DNA from: Zelonia costaricensis
Taxonomy: Eukaryota > Euglenozoa > Kinetoplastea > Trypanosomatida > Trypanosomatidae
NCBI GenBank assembly: GCA_030849075.1
Contig: JASAOO010003523.1
Location: forward strand, 1 to 64,000
Length of the DNA: 64,000 nucleotides
Direction of reading: 5' to 3'
Shown here: positions 9,728-19,964 of the stretch, one piece after another
How positions within the stretch are numbered: the stretch's first letter is position 1
Layout: every line of letters begins with the position of its first letter
Program-made: the position numbers and the translations under genes
The notes under the pieces: generated by a model
Database searches by the model: none
The model's input: the letters and a program-made list of their open reading frames with translations, nothing else
Told to the model about the DNA's origin: nothing

Positions 9728-11098
9728 ACTCCGGTGGCGCGGACGTGCATGCTGATCGTGCCGCTCTTCTTCCCATTGCATCTCGCCTGCTAATGCCGCG
9801 ATTCCTTTTTGTTGTTGTTGTTGTGGGTGTTGTGTTTGTGGTTTCAGATCGCGGCACCGTTTTAATCCGAGTAAGCCAGCGCGCACGGTCACGGACCGCG
9901 CCTTTTTATCTGCGCTTTTGCGAACCCCTTTTCTCGCCGTTTGCGAGCGCGCTTTGTGAAGGAGTTTCATTTTTTTTTTTTTTGCTATTGAGGGGAGGGG
10001 CCCTCGTGTCCTTGCACGACGCGTACACCCGCCTTGATGTCTGCGACTGCCCACGTCCACCGAAAAAGAAAAAAAAAACACATAAAAAGAAGGAGACACG
10101 TAAAGAAGCAGTGCAGACAGACGCGGGAAGACCACCTGTTCGGTGCCACGCTGCACGTCGAGTGCGTCGGTTCTTCGACTCGCCCCGAAGAGAGGGAAGA
10201 AAAAGCGTGCGCTCTCTCCATAAAGAGGGACGCTGCTCCTATAACTCGAGGGAGGGGGGTGAAGAACGCCTCGTACCGTCGCAACGGCAACGGCAAAACG
10301 CTGCAGGGCCTCCTTGTTCATCGCATCTCGCTCCCTTTGTGTCCCCCTCCCCCACCCTACCCACACATGCTGACCTGTCGACTTCCACCGAGTCGTCTTC
10401 TTTCGGCTTGCCGCACTGGCCAGGAGCAGCGCTCGTACATTTCGCTGCATATTCCATCTTGACCTGTACTTCCTTTCCCCTTTCACAAGACTCCTTCAAC
10501 CTAGAAGGAGCGGAGGGGCTGGAGTTACACACCGCTTGCCTGCGCGTGGGTGTCTTCCGTGCCGTGTTTGCGTGCTGCCGCAATACCGCATTCCTCGTTC
10601 CCTTTCCCGCTGCCACAACCTCCACTCCCAACGCGATAGCAGCCCATCTGGACGCGGGAGCGGTCCGAGAATCAAAGCCCGCGACAAGCAGGCACGACTC
10701 TAGCCACTCAGCCCCCCCCCCCTCCCCCAATAGCTCTTCCCACACCCTCTTAGCCTAGTACCTAGTAGCACTGCTTTGTTGCCGAAACAAAGAGCAGATC
10801 CGTCGTCTTTTTTCTCCCTTGTAGAGCAGCACCGGCTCGCTGCACGAAGCCAAACAAACGAAAAAAAGGCAACGGCGAGTAGCACCTCCTCTGTGTCACT
10901 GCGCGCACCGAGCTGGACATCCAGCTCACTTGCGCTCTCTCTCTCTCGGGGGTCGCGCTTCGTTTCTGCTTTCTTTACTTCACGCTCCTTCTCGTCCGCT
11001 CTCGCGCGTCTGCGCTTAGGCGTCGTTCTCTCCTTTTTATCTTAAACTCGCATTTTGCACTGCTAGCCACACCCACAGCACTCCCAGGCGCACATACC
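9728..11098. other. Intergenic spacer
   Basis: The 1.4-kb spacer holds GTT and T-rich runs (9808-9845, 9970-9984), an A-rich block (10061-10090), a C11/C5 run near 10712-10727 and CT-rich DNA before the next gene. No protein domain was recognised. A weak tRNA-like arm on the minus strand was considered and rejected. Confidence 0.5.
11023..11066 (+). promoter_or_regulatory. Candidate trans-splice acceptor
   Basis: A pyrimidine tract at 11023-11043 is followed by AG at 11065-11066, 33 nt before the ATG at 11099. Another AG at 11018-11019, after an upstream CT-rich stretch, is an alternative. Confidence 0.45.
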
Positions 11099-11914
11099 AT
11101 GACGAGTGTCTTCACGCACGGCGCGCTCGGCGCCAACTCGATGGCGAAGCGCTACGGCGAGATGGCCGTCAAGTCGTCCAAGTGCGGATCCAAGAACTTT
11201 GTGTACACCAAGTCGCACGACGACGCGCACAGCTTCCCGCGGCACCACCACCGCCAGGGCGACAACCCGATCAGTCTCTCCTTCACCTGGGCCCGCTGGC
11301 GCTGGATCATGCACGACTTCCGCATGTTCGGCCTCTTCGGCGCGCTGCGGCGGCACTACTACTTTGGTGAGGCCTGGCGCCGCAAGGATGAGAAGATCTT
11401 CGTCGGCAAGGACGAGAACGGTAACAAGTACTGGCAGTCCCGCCGGGCGCAGGGCAGCTACTTTGTGCGCATGGTGGAGCCGGTCGACCCGCACTGGTTC
11501 CGCGGCCAGTCGTCGCACACGCCGGGCCCGGTGTGGCTCAAGTGGATGCAGGGCGGCTCGGCGCACACCCCGGCCCAGATGAAGGCGCGTGGCGAGTGGG
11601 GCCTCAACTCGCGTCTCGGCCTGCCCATGCCGTTCAACATCAAGTACAACGACTGGTCGCCGCTCAACGCCGGTGGCACCTACACGCGCGACCCGCTCTG
11701 GGTGGCCTGGCCCGGCAGCCTCGTCAACCCTGAGCGCCGCGCTCTGCAGGAGGCCGGCTTCTCGCGCTGGGTGTGGCAGAAGGGCATGCCGCAGAACATG
11801 CCCTTCTGCGGCGTGCACGACATGTCGGACGAGCTTGTCGAGGAGTTCTACCGCGGTCAGTGGGCCTTTGGTCGCGAGAGCAAGGGCAACGACCACGACG
11901 AGTGGCGCAACTAG
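11099..11914 (+). CDS. NDUFA12/NDUFAF2-family complex I protein
   Basis: This 271-residue protein carries the B17.2 signature at about residues 88-165. It starts at RRHYYFGEAW, continues through FVGKDENGNKYWQ, then R-x-VEPVDPHW and P-VWLKWMQGGSAHTP. These match the NDUFA12 (structural) and NDUFAF2 (assembly factor) pattern of mitochondrial NADH:ubiquinone oxidoreductase. Human NDUFA12 is about 145 residues. The extra length here is an N-terminal segment of about 85 residues and a Trp-rich C-terminal extension of about 100, which is common for kinetoplastid respiratory subunits. No strong presequence is visible; the N-terminus is modestly basic. I cannot tell subunit from assembly factor by eye. 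Confidence 0.75.
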   Translation: MTSVFTHGALGANSMAKRYGEMAVKSSKCGSKNFVYTKSHDDAHSFPRHHHRQGDNPISLSFTWARWRWIMHDFRMFGLFGALRRHYYFGEAWRRKDEKIFVGKDENGNKYWQSRRAQGSYFVRMVEPVDPHWFRGQSSHTPGPVWLKWMQGGSAHTPAQMKARGEWGLNSRLGLPMPFNIKYNDWSPLNAGGTYTRDPLWVAWPGSLVNPERRALQEAGFSRWVWQKGMPQNMPFCGVHDMSDELVEEFYRGQWAFGRESKGNDHDEWRN

Positions 11915-12449
11915 GCGCGCGCGAGTCCTTTGCGTGGTTGCACCCTGTTTTGTTTTCTGTGCTCAGAATGAGACCGCCGCAACGGCCAGCAAACGCACGA
12001 CCGCAGCCCTTGTTGTTCATGCCCTGTGTGTGCGTGCGTGTGTCTGTGTGTGTGTCGCCCAGTGCTCTGCACGGCAAACTTCTCCGCCCGCCTACGTTTT
12101 GTTTTCACCTCTTCCGTGCCCGTCGCATGCTCTTTTAGCTTACGCACAGGGAGTGCGTTCCGCAGCAGTACCTCCGTTTCCACCTCCAACACGCACAACG
12201 ATACGGACGAGAAGACCTGACACGCTGTAACTGCACACAGTGTAAAGGCAAAAAAAAGAAAGGTGTGCTGTCTTGCTGTTCATCAGGCGGCGCACGACAG
12301 CGCCTCCGTTCCGTGTTTTGCCAGACTCGCCGTGTGAGGAACGTCAGCAGCGCAGGTTTTCGTGAGGAGTGTGTCTCGATGAACTCGTGCAGCTCTGCTG
12401 TGGGTATGCTTGAAACTCTCCTCGTGCTTCGCACCTCGCTTTTCCACTG

Positions 12450-12482
<33 letters not shown>

Positions 12483-12604
12483 TCTGCTGTTCTTCGACTT
12501 GTCTCGCGCCAGCGGGGGACATCCCAGCTCACCTTGCCCGACCTGCCCGTCCCTTCCCTTCACAAGATCCCATTCATCGCGCGCTTCTTCGCTGGGCCTT
12601 AGGC
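11915..12604. other. Intergenic spacer
   Basis: The 690-bp spacer contains TG-rich DNA (12020-12055) and a 27-bp AC microsatellite at 12450-12476. A short pyrimidine tract ending in AG at 12564-12565 is a plausible acceptor for the next gene. Confidence 0.5.
12450..12476. repeat. AC dinucleotide microsatellite
   Basis: This is a 27-bp uninterrupted AC repeat 128 bp upstream of the ICMT start. A non-ATG frame runs through it into the gene, but the His-Thr repeat it would encode is not a credible part of the protein. Confidence 0.85.
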
Positions 12605-13405
12605 ATGCGCAGTGGCAGTGCACCAGGCGGCGAAGAGCGAGAGCGGGAGGAGGCTCGCCGACTCAGCCGCGAGCTGCGCCGCAACCTCATCCTCGAGACC
12701 GCCATCACTGCCTTTCTCCTCGGCGCGGCAACGGTGGTGAGTATTCTCCTCGCCGTGTACGGCTGGCGTACCGACAACGACGGCGCCTTCGCCCTCGGCC
12801 TCTACCTGCTCGTTGCACATATTGCGTTTCACGTGTGCGAGTTTCTCGCCGCCGCGCTCACCCGCCCGCACGACACGCACCCCGACGCTTTCATGGTGTT
12901 CCACTCCACCCCGTACCTCATCGCGAGCGGCACGGCTCTGCTCGAGTTCGTGCTCGAGTGGTGCCTTGTGCCGACGACGTGGAAGCTGGACGCAGCGCGG
13001 CACCCGTTTTGGGGCTTCTTCTCTCGAGTCAACTGGGCTGGGGCGGTGCTGTTCAGCATTCTCGCTGCCGTGTTCTACGGCGTGCGAGTTGTCGGAATGC
13101 TGCAGTGCGGCTCCAACTTCTCCCTCATGATCGAGGACGAGCGGCGCAGCAGCCACCAGCTTGTCACGCACGGCCTGTACCGGTATCTGCGGCACCCCGC
13201 CTACTTCGGCTGGTTTTGGCGAACGGTGTTTGCGCAGTGCATTCTGGCCAACCCGCTGTCCACCGTGGCACACACCGCCGTGACGTGGCACTTCTTCCGC
13301 TCCCGCATCCCGTACGAGGAAGCGACGCTGCAGCGCGCCGACTACTTCGGCGAGACGTACAAACAGTACAAGGCACGCACCACGGTCGGTATTCCGTTTC
13401 TGTAG
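12605..13405 (+). CDS. ICMT: Protein-S-isoprenylcysteine O-methyltransferase (ICMT/Ste14)
   Basis: ICMT methylates the C-terminal isoprenylcysteine of CaaX proteins such as Rab, Rho and Ras-like GTPases, in the ER membrane, using SAM. The 266-residue product starts at the ATG after the AC repeat. It has several hydrophobic segments (about 28-52, 58-80, 95-118, 142-165). The C-terminal catalytic signature is intact: GLYRYLRHPAYFGWFWR with RHP at 196-198, then NPL, FFRSRIPYEEATL with E238/E239, YFGETYKQYKART and a final GIPFL. Length and order fit the family well (Ste14 239, human ICMT 284). The basic, Glu/Arg-rich first 25 residues are cytosolic. I see nothing missing. Confidence 0.92.
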   Translation: MRSGSAPGGEEREREEARRLSRELRRNLILETAITAFLLGAATVVSILLAVYGWRTDNDGAFALGLYLLVAHIAFHVCEFLAAALTRPHDTHPDAFMVFHSTPYLIASGTALLEFVLEWCLVPTTWKLDAARHPFWGFFSRVNWAGAVLFSILAAVFYGVRVVGMLQCGSNFSLMIEDERRSSHQLVTHGLYRYLRHPAYFGWFWRTVFAQCILANPLSTVAHTAVTWHFFRSRIPYEEATLQRADYFGETYKQYKARTTVGIPFL

Positions 13406-14464
13406 GCCCGCTCTCGCTTCTATGCACGCCAGCGCGGTGCCTGCGTGGACGTGGGTGTGAAAACGCCTGTGTGACAACGTGGACACAACCCTGAGAGCTC
13501 GCCGTCGCGTACGGGGGGAAGGGAGGGGGCCTGCGGCGAGCAACGCGTTTGTTGGGGTCGCGAGAGGCGTGGGAGGGGGGCGGGGTTGATAATGACACTG
13601 CTGTGGCGCAAGGGGCCTTTCGCGTCGCTCAGCTCGCACAGTACCCCCTTTGGCGAGCGCATGTGCCATCTCGCACTCGTCCCGGTTCGAGCAAGTCGTG
13701 CCCACCACTAAGAGAGAGAGAGTGCGTCTCTCCTCCTCGCTGGAGAAACGCGGGGAGAAAGGAAAAAAAAAAAGAAGAAACCACCACAACACCGCGTCTT
13801 CTGTTTTCGCGTGTGCAACCTACCGAGTGGATGCATAGTGTTCAGCTTCCGGTCGACGCTGTTGAGCTCCTCCCCAGAATTCCGTTCTCCCGCTACGACT
13901 CTGCCCACCCCCCCCTCTCTCTCTGTGCTCCTCTGACGTTTCGCTTCATCGCCATCTCACGCACCCGCGCATACTCCCCCCCCCCCCGCTTCACCACCGC
14001 CAATTAGTAGAAAGCGCAAACCGCTGCAAAGCCCCGTGCTTTATACACGCGTGACTCTCTTCTTTCGCGCCCAACCCGCTCCCCCCCTCATCCTCCCGCT
14101 CTCCACGCCTTCCCCCCTTCCCCTCACTCCCCGCGCCCTGTCTCCCTGCCTCCTGTTTCCGCGAAAAAAAAATAATCTGTTGCCCTCTCCTGGTGCGGCG
14201 CAACAGGCGACACCCTTTCTACCACGGGGATTACGCCTGAACCACTTGTCGCGTAGTATCTTGCCCTTGTTTTCTTGCGGCCCCGCGTTTTAGTTTCCGC
14301 TCGCTGCAGCTCCACGCACCTCTTCTTCTCGCACTCCGGCTCCCCCCCTTCTCTCCTGGTCGCGGCGCATCGGCTTATACCCGCCTGACGTACCACCCAC
14401 TGACCTCCTTCCTCGGTTCTTATACACTCCACCTCAGCGATCGACGTTGTCTTTGGTCTGCATC
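13406..14464. other. Intergenic spacer
   Basis: The 1.06-kb spacer has an A/AAG-rich block (13758-13782), C-runs (13906-13914, 13977-13988) and extensive CT-rich DNA from 14080 onward leading to the PAF-AH acceptor. No coding signal was seen. Confidence 0.5.
14404..14437 (+). promoter_or_regulatory. Candidate trans-splice acceptor
   Basis: A pyrimidine-rich tract at 14404-14435 ends in CAG (AG 14436-14437), 27 nt upstream of the ATG at 14465. Confidence 0.55.
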
Positions 14465-15829
14465 ATGGACCAAATTGCCAACTACGCGCTGTCGCTGCAC
14501 TACGCCCCGGCGGCCGTCACCACGGTCACCGCGCTTGTCGTGCTGGCATGCGGCGTCGGCTGGAAATGGGCGCTTTTAATCTTTCTGCTGGGCATCGCCT
14601 TCTGCGCCGCGGTCTTCTACGTGATGCCGATGCAGTTCTTTGCGCCGCTAGGCGGGAAGTTCAACGTCGGTGTGCACGAGCTGCGCGGTGAGCGCGGCGC
14701 GATGAAGCCGCCGCTGAGCGTCTTCTACCCCACCATCAGCGGCGCCCCACGCGGCGGCATCGGCTACTTGCCGTTTGGCGACCTCGGTTATGTCGAGGGG
14801 ATGGCCCGGTACAGCGGCTTCCCGTCCTTTGTGCTGAGGGACCTGTCGCTGATGCGCAAGAAGATCCGCCCGGACGCGGTGCCCGTCCCACTGTTTCAGC
14901 GCGATGGCGCGCCGCGGCCCATTATCATCTTCAGCCATGGCCTCAGCGGCTACCCGCACCTCTACACCACCTTGATCATGGATATGGTCGCGCGTGGCGC
15001 AATTGTGTTTGCCATGTCGCACATGGACGGCAGCGCCGCGCTCTGCCGCGACACCGGCCGCGAAATCCGCATCCCGCTCAACACCAACGTGCAGTGGACC
15101 ACCGAGGACCGGGCGCCGCAGCTGGAGATTCGCATTCGCGAGACGCTGAACACAATCAAGCGCGTGCGCAGCGGGGAGGCGCTGCTGGGCATCGGCTACG
15201 ACAAGGCGTCGGTGGACCGCTACATCTCCCTCGACCCGCGCGTGCACCTCGTGGGGCACTCCTTTGGCGGTGCCACGTGCCTGGCCGCGTGCCTCGAGGA
15301 GACAAACGACGCCAAGGACCGGCACCGCGAGAGCGGCATCGCCAGCGCCGTCGTGTACGACCCGTGGACGGTGCCGATGCGCAAGACGATGTTCTACGAC
15401 AAGCTGGTGCACAAGAAGACGCCGTACCACTTCACGACACCGACGCTGCAGATCTTTACCGAGGGCTGGAAGAAGGAGAAGGAGCGCCACCACGAGTTCT
15501 TCACGGACGTCTACAATGTGGTGCTCGCACAGAACCGCACCCCGGAGGAGGCGGCGGTGGTGGCGGCGGCGGACGCCAAGCTCAAGTCCATCAACGCGAC
15601 GTGGTACACCATGAAGGACTACCCCGCCACGGGTCACCTGACTTGCACAGACGTCTCTCTCTTTAGCCCGATTGTGTGGCGAGCGGATTTCATGAAGGCC
15701 AAGCCGCGCGGCGTCATTGTCGAGTACGCGTTCGAGACCCTGCGCTTCATAGAGAAGCTCTCCGGCTCGCTGCCACTTGACGTCAACCTGCTTGACGACC
15801 CGATCCTCGCCGCGGCGCTGCGGGCGTAG
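14465..15829 (+). CDS. Platelet-activating factor acetylhydrolase-like serine lipase
   Basis: The 454-residue product resembles the plasma/type II PAF-acetylhydrolase family, which hydrolyses short or oxidised sn-2 acyl chains from phospholipids. Two hydrophobic segments at about 15-33 and 36-54 look like an N-terminal membrane anchor. The alpha/beta-hydrolase triad is readable: the nucleophile elbow GHSFGG with S266, D299 in VVYDPW, and H391 in TGHLTCTD. The oxyanion-side motif IIIFSHGLSGYPHLY is at about 156-170. I chose ATG 14465 because the frame upstream has no ATG and the trans-splice AG sits 27 nt before it. Substrate in this organism is inferred from the family; another esterase specificity is possible. 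Confidence 0.88.
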   Translation: MDQIANYALSLHYAPAAVTTVTALVVLACGVGWKWALLIFLLGIAFCAAVFYVMPMQFFAPLGGKFNVGVHELRGERGAMKPPLSVFYPTISGAPRGGIGYLPFGDLGYVEGMARYSGFPSFVLRDLSLMRKKIRPDAVPVPLFQRDGAPRPIIIFSHGLSGYPHLYTTLIMDMVARGAIVFAMSHMDGSAALCRDTGREIRIPLNTNVQWTTEDRAPQLEIRIRETLNTIKRVRSGEALLGIGYDKASVDRYISLDPRVHLVGHSFGGATCLAACLEETNDAKDRHRESGIASAVVYDPWTVPMRKTMFYDKLVHKKTPYHFTTPTLQIFTEGWKKEKERHHEFFTDVYNVVLAQNRTPEEAAVVAAADAKLKSINATWYTMKDYPATGHLTCTDVSLFSPIVWRADFMKAKPRGVIVEYAFETLRFIEKLSGSLPLDVNLLDDPILAAALRA

Positions 15830-17945
15830 AGCGTGAGGGTGGGAAAGCGGGTGCGTGGGAGGGGCTCAAACTCTGACGTCTTGAGCATAGGAACTCGGGT
15901 TGATGAGGACAAGGAAAGAGGGTGCAGAAACGTTGGGCGCCGTGGGCTGGACGCGAGACGATACCGAGATGCAGCGTGCCTGCTGTAAAAGCCTGCAAAG
16001 CGCCTCCTTTTACGCACACACCTTACCCCACCGCGTGCGCCGAAAAAAAAAAAACTGTGTTTTGGAGTTCTGCCCTTTTCTTTTTTGTTGCTGTTGATAC
16101 CCGCAACTTTCATGCCGATCATCTAGCACGTACGCGTCTCACCTGACTCACGTCTCGTGCGCTTCACGCATGACGTGGTGTTTGTGCGCCTGGATGTTTC
16201 CTTACATGAAAAGTAGCCGTGCTGCACGGCGCACCGGCATACACTCACCCTGCCGCCGTCAGTCACCGTTGCTTAGCTCCCGCTTTCACACAATCCATGC
16301 GAACCAATGTGTTGTTGAAGAGGCGTGCACACGGGAGTGGGTGGAAAGGCAGTCTACGAATCGTAGTAAGCGAGTGTTGCAAGGTATGACCTCATGCATG
16401 GTGGCAGTGTGCGACTCGCACCCGAGGCTGCACCGCCACGAAGTCGCTGCACTTGCACACACACACACCTCCCGGAGGGTTTCTACCGGCTTGTAACGTC
16501 GCTCTGCTCGTCCACCCTCTTGTCCTCCACCTCGCCGAGACCTTTTCAAGACCGTCGCCCTTGCTTAGGATATGTCGCTTTGTACACCCCTCTTATCTCC
16601 TGCGTACACACGGATGGCGTCGTGGCGTCATTGTCCACGGTCGCCACCCTACTCTCATGTACTGCGTCTGCGTGTAGGTGTGCTTATGTTTGTGTCGGTG
16701 TGTAGGTGTGTGCTGCTTCGCTGTTGTCCTTAACGCACCCTCCCTTTCCTCGTCTTCCTGTGGCACCTCCGGATGCTCCTGAGGCCTGCGCGCGCAACTC
16801 TCACCCGCGATGATGCCTCCCCATTTTTTTCGCCGCTCGCCTTCACGGTTTAGCGCTCTGGTTTTTCTTCGAGAGCTGCTCGTGGCATTCGCGTTGTTGC
16901 TTCGGGCTTTTCATTCAAGACGACACGGCGACTGTACTCGGCTTCCCCCCGCCCTTTTGTGCTTCTCTCTCGTGGCTGCTTTCTGCCTCTCTCCGCTGCC
17001 CGCGGAGTGGGCCGACTGCGTGCCACGTCACTGGGCAATGCTGCCCGTCGTCCCTGCCTTCACACGCTACCTCTTTCACCCTCCGTCCTCGAACTCACCT
17101 CTCCCTCCTGGTGCGCGTCCGTGTTAGCGCACGGGGCGAAAACGGGAAGGGCCGGATGAAGGAGGAGGTGCAGGGTGGAGTTGAGTGTCTCGGGTGATGT
17201 GGACCATAGCGTCTATTGTGTGTGCGCGTGTGTGCAGCGACGCGCGGGGGTGGGGGATGTCGGTGTGCACAGAATGTAGCCGGTGATGCCGAAACGGGCG
17301 TGGTCGCCCTCTGTCATCGGCGATTTTATATGCTCAACAATATTGGAGAAACAAAACCAACGAGCCACTCGTGGTATTGCGCATCTCGCGGAGGAGACGG
17401 CGCCCTCATCTGTGCGCTGCTCTCGCCTTCTCATGTGGGACACTGCGCGCGCAAAACGCCAGCTCCACCCCCCCCCCCGTCCTCTCCTGCCCCTACATGG
17501 TGGAGAGCTATTCCCGGCGGCGTCCGTCCAGTCGAGAGTGACGCGTACCCCTAGACATTAAAACAGAGAAGGCGCTGCCTCGGCTTTGCAAGATGTGCGC
17601 TCTTTTTTTGCACTTTCGCACACGGTGCAGCACACTCCGGCGTCAATCTGCATTCGGCTGACTCCTCTGCTCTTGTCCCCGAACTCCCTCTTTGTACCCT
17701 TCTCGACTCATCACATGCAACCCATTCCCACAAAACACCGTTTCTCAGATCCCCTTCTCCGCTGCTCACACTTACACTCTCTCGCACCCACACAGCCACA
17801 CGCAGTCGTCCGCGCGCACACGTCCTCGCTGTTGCGCCTCCGCACGTCGTTCTCGTTTTTTTGTTTTCGTAAACCACCGCACGCACTACCCACACACCGT
17901 CCCCCACCTCTCCTGTCCTCCTTTTGTTCTTCCTCCTCCTCGATA
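15830..17945. other. Intergenic spacer
   Basis: The 2.1-kb spacer has T-rich, C-rich and short AC tracts (16454-16468). A 120-codon ATG-less frame runs into the glyoxalase gene, but its Ser/Pro/His-rich content is UTR-like. Likely splice AGs lie at 17794-17795 or 17804-17805, giving a 5'UTR of about 140-150 nt. The CT-rich tract just before the ATG (17911-17943) contains no AG. Confidence 0.5.
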
Positions 17946-18371
17946 ATGTCGTCGCGCCGCATGTTGCACACCATGATCCGGGTCGGTGACCTGGATCGGT
18001 CCATCAAGTTCTACACGGAGCGTCTCGGCATGAGGATGCTGCGCAAGTGGGACGTCCCGGACGACAAGTACACGCTCGTCTTCCTCGGCTACGGCACCGA
18101 GATGAACTCAACGGTGCTGGAGCTGACGTACAACTACGGCGTCTCGTCGTACACGCACGATGGGGCGTACGGGCACATCGCCATCGGCGTCGAGGACGTG
18201 AGGTCGCTCGTTGCGGAGCTCCGCTCGCACGATGTGCCGATCGACTACGAGGACGACAGCGGTTTCATGGCCTTTATCGTGGACCCCGACGGCTACTACA
18301 TTGAGTTGCTCAACGAGACAAGGATGATGGAGAAGGCGGAGGCCGATATGAAGGAGCAGGGCACTGCGTGA
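17946..18371 (+). CDS. GLO1: Glyoxalase I (lactoylglutathione/trypanothione lyase), copy 1
   Basis: GLO1 isomerises the methylglyoxal-thiol hemithioacetal. In trypanosomatids the preferred thiol is trypanothione and the metal is nickel. The 141-residue product has exactly the length of Leishmania GLO1. The four metal ligands fall at the expected places: H8 (MLHTM), E59 (VLELTYNY), H77 (YGHIAIG) and E120 (GYYIELLN). Other hallmarks are RVGDLDRSIKFYTERLGM near the N-terminus and FIVDPDGYY before the last ligand. The protein is compact with no targeting signal, so it is probably cytosolic. ATG 17946 is chosen because it gives the family length. A second, divergent copy follows 1.2 kb downstream in the same orientation. 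Confidence 0.96.
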   Translation: MSSRRMLHTMIRVGDLDRSIKFYTERLGMRMLRKWDVPDDKYTLVFLGYGTEMNSTVLELTYNYGVSSYTHDGAYGHIAIGVEDVRSLVAELRSHDVPIDYEDDSGFMAFIVDPDGYYIELLNETRMMEKAEADMKEQGTA

Positions 18372-19544
18372 GGGACTCCTTTCGCCCCGCCTCACACCTG
18401 GGGCCCACCCCTTCACAGGCAAACGCGCCCTTCGCGTGCGTTGGAGCACGCACCGGAGCATCGACTGTGCGTTCTCGTCCCCCCCCGCCCTGGTCGCTCT
18501 CATCGGTCTGCGCATCAGCCAACTCCTCCGTCCCGAAGCCTCACTTCGTGTTTTGCCGATGCTAGCGACTTGCTGCACAGAGAGTATCGACGGCCCTGCG
18601 CGAGCATCGACGCCAGGCCACTTTCGACTAGGCGGGGAAGACAGCTGCAGGGACCGGCAGCTCCGCGCCGCCTGCGGGGGACACACGAGAGGACTCCATT
18701 TTTATGTGAGCCACCTATGCACGGGCACTTACGCTCCCTTACGTATTATTGTGCGGGTCAAGAAGCAGCTATACAGAAAGAAAACAGAGAGAGGACACGT
18801 GCACTCTGTTTCGACCTCATTCTCACGTCACGTCCGCTTATGTATTATCTTTTTTTTTTTTTTTAATGAGTGTTGAGCGCTATTCCGGTGTGGGCGAATG
18901 CGTGGGCACGGTCGTCGTCGCCTCGCAGGCTGCTTTGCCGGCGGCAGCCAAGTCGCCTCCTGCGAGGTGCTGCTCTGTGTTCGCCCTTCCAGCTCCTTTC
19001 TGCTCCCGCCGCTGGGGTGTCGCGGCGAGGCGGCGCAGGACTGAGAGGGCAGCGGGGCAGTGGCCGGCTCTGCAAGAAGGCCACGGGGCGGTCACTTGTT
19101 CGAAGGCACCTCTTCCCCGTCCCCGCGCTGAGCCCGCTCTTGCTCTCACTCGCAGCGTGAAGTCCCAGAGAGCGAATCGAAAAAAAAAAAAAAGGAGTGT
19201 CTACGGTGTAAGTGTGTTGCGGCGTTGGTGAAGACTCTGCTGCCATGGAGTCGGCACAGTAGACGACTGAGGTGTCCAACGAGAAGACCCGCAGCGGCGC
19301 GGTAACGCCGTGTCTCATAGCGGAGAGATGTCATCACATCGTGCGCCTCCAACTTTTCACCTAACCGCTCTGTGCTTGCGTGCGCCAGGACCGAAATCCG
19401 CGCTCCGTTCCCCAAACCACTTAGACCTTACTACAAGTTCTTAGCCCCAGCTTACACGGCGCACACACGCGTCTTCTTCGTTTCCCGCTTATTCTCTTTC
19501 CATCTCCTTTTCCACGCACTGAGACACAGTACGCAGGCACCACG
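18372..19544. other. Intergenic spacer between the two glyoxalase genes
   Basis: The 1.17-kb spacer contains a 16-T run near 18849-18864 and a 13-A run near 19180-19192. Beyond the genes themselves I see no extended repeat linking this spacer to the one upstream of copy 1, so a recent whole-unit tandem duplication is not evident. Confidence 0.5.
19471..19523 (+). promoter_or_regulatory. Candidate trans-splice acceptor
   Basis: A T/C-rich tract at 19471-19512 is followed by AG at 19522-19523, with another AG at 19528-19529, about 20 nt before the copy 2 ATG. Confidence 0.5.
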
Positions 19545-19964
19545 ATGCGGCTTCTGCACACCATGCTGCGCGTCGGCGACCTCGACCGCAGCATCAAGTT
19601 CTACACGGAGTGCCTGCACATGAAGCTGCTCCGCATCCGCGACGCGCCGGACGACAAGTACACGTTGGCCTTTCTCGGCTACAACGCCAACGAGGAGGAA
19701 GGCCCTGCGATTGAGCTGACGTACAACTACGGCGTCTCCTCGTACACGCACGACGAGGCGTACGGGCACGTGGCGATTGGCGTCGAGGACGTCAAGGCGG
19801 TCGTGGCGGAGCTTCGAGCCAAGGGGGTGCCCATCGACTACGAGCGCGAAGACGGGTACATGGCCTTTATTATCGACCCCGATGGCTACTACATTGAGCT
19901 GCTCAACGAGAAGATGATGCTGGAGAAGGCGAAGCGGATGATGGCCGAGCAAGGTCGCTTGTAG
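19545..19964 (+). CDS. Glyoxalase I-like protein, divergent copy 2
   Basis: This 139-residue paralogue of the preceding gene keeps all four metal ligands (H5, E57, H75, E118) and the core blocks LRVGDLDRSIKFYTE, IELTYNYGVSSYTH and IIDPDGYYIELLNEK, so it is probably an active metalloenzyme. It differs where the thiol substrate is likely to sit. Copy 1 reads RKWDVPDDK and copy 2 RIRDAPDDK. Copy 2 has a longer acidic turn (NANEEEGPA), a Cys at 23 and RLGM changed to CLHM. The N-terminus is three residues shorter. Divergence well beyond synonymous change suggests an old duplication with possible shift in substrate, metal or expression. Being a simple redundant copy is the alternative. Confidence 0.9.
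   Translation: MRLLHTMLRVGDLDRSIKFYTECLHMKLLRIRDAPDDKYTLAFLGYNANEEEGPAIELTYNYGVSSYTHDEAYGHVAIGVEDVKAVVAELRAKGVPIDYEREDGYMAFIIDPDGYYIELLNEKMMLEKAKRMMAEQGRL

Noticed and set aside
10656..10722. tRNA-like D-arm and anticodon-like stem on the minus strand
   Set aside because: The D-arm resembles a tRNA (GGCTGAGTGGCTAGAG) and a 5-bp stem with a 7-base loop follows. However, the spacing is wrong by two bases, position 37 would be C, there is no TTCGA-type T-arm, and the acceptor would fall in a G-run.
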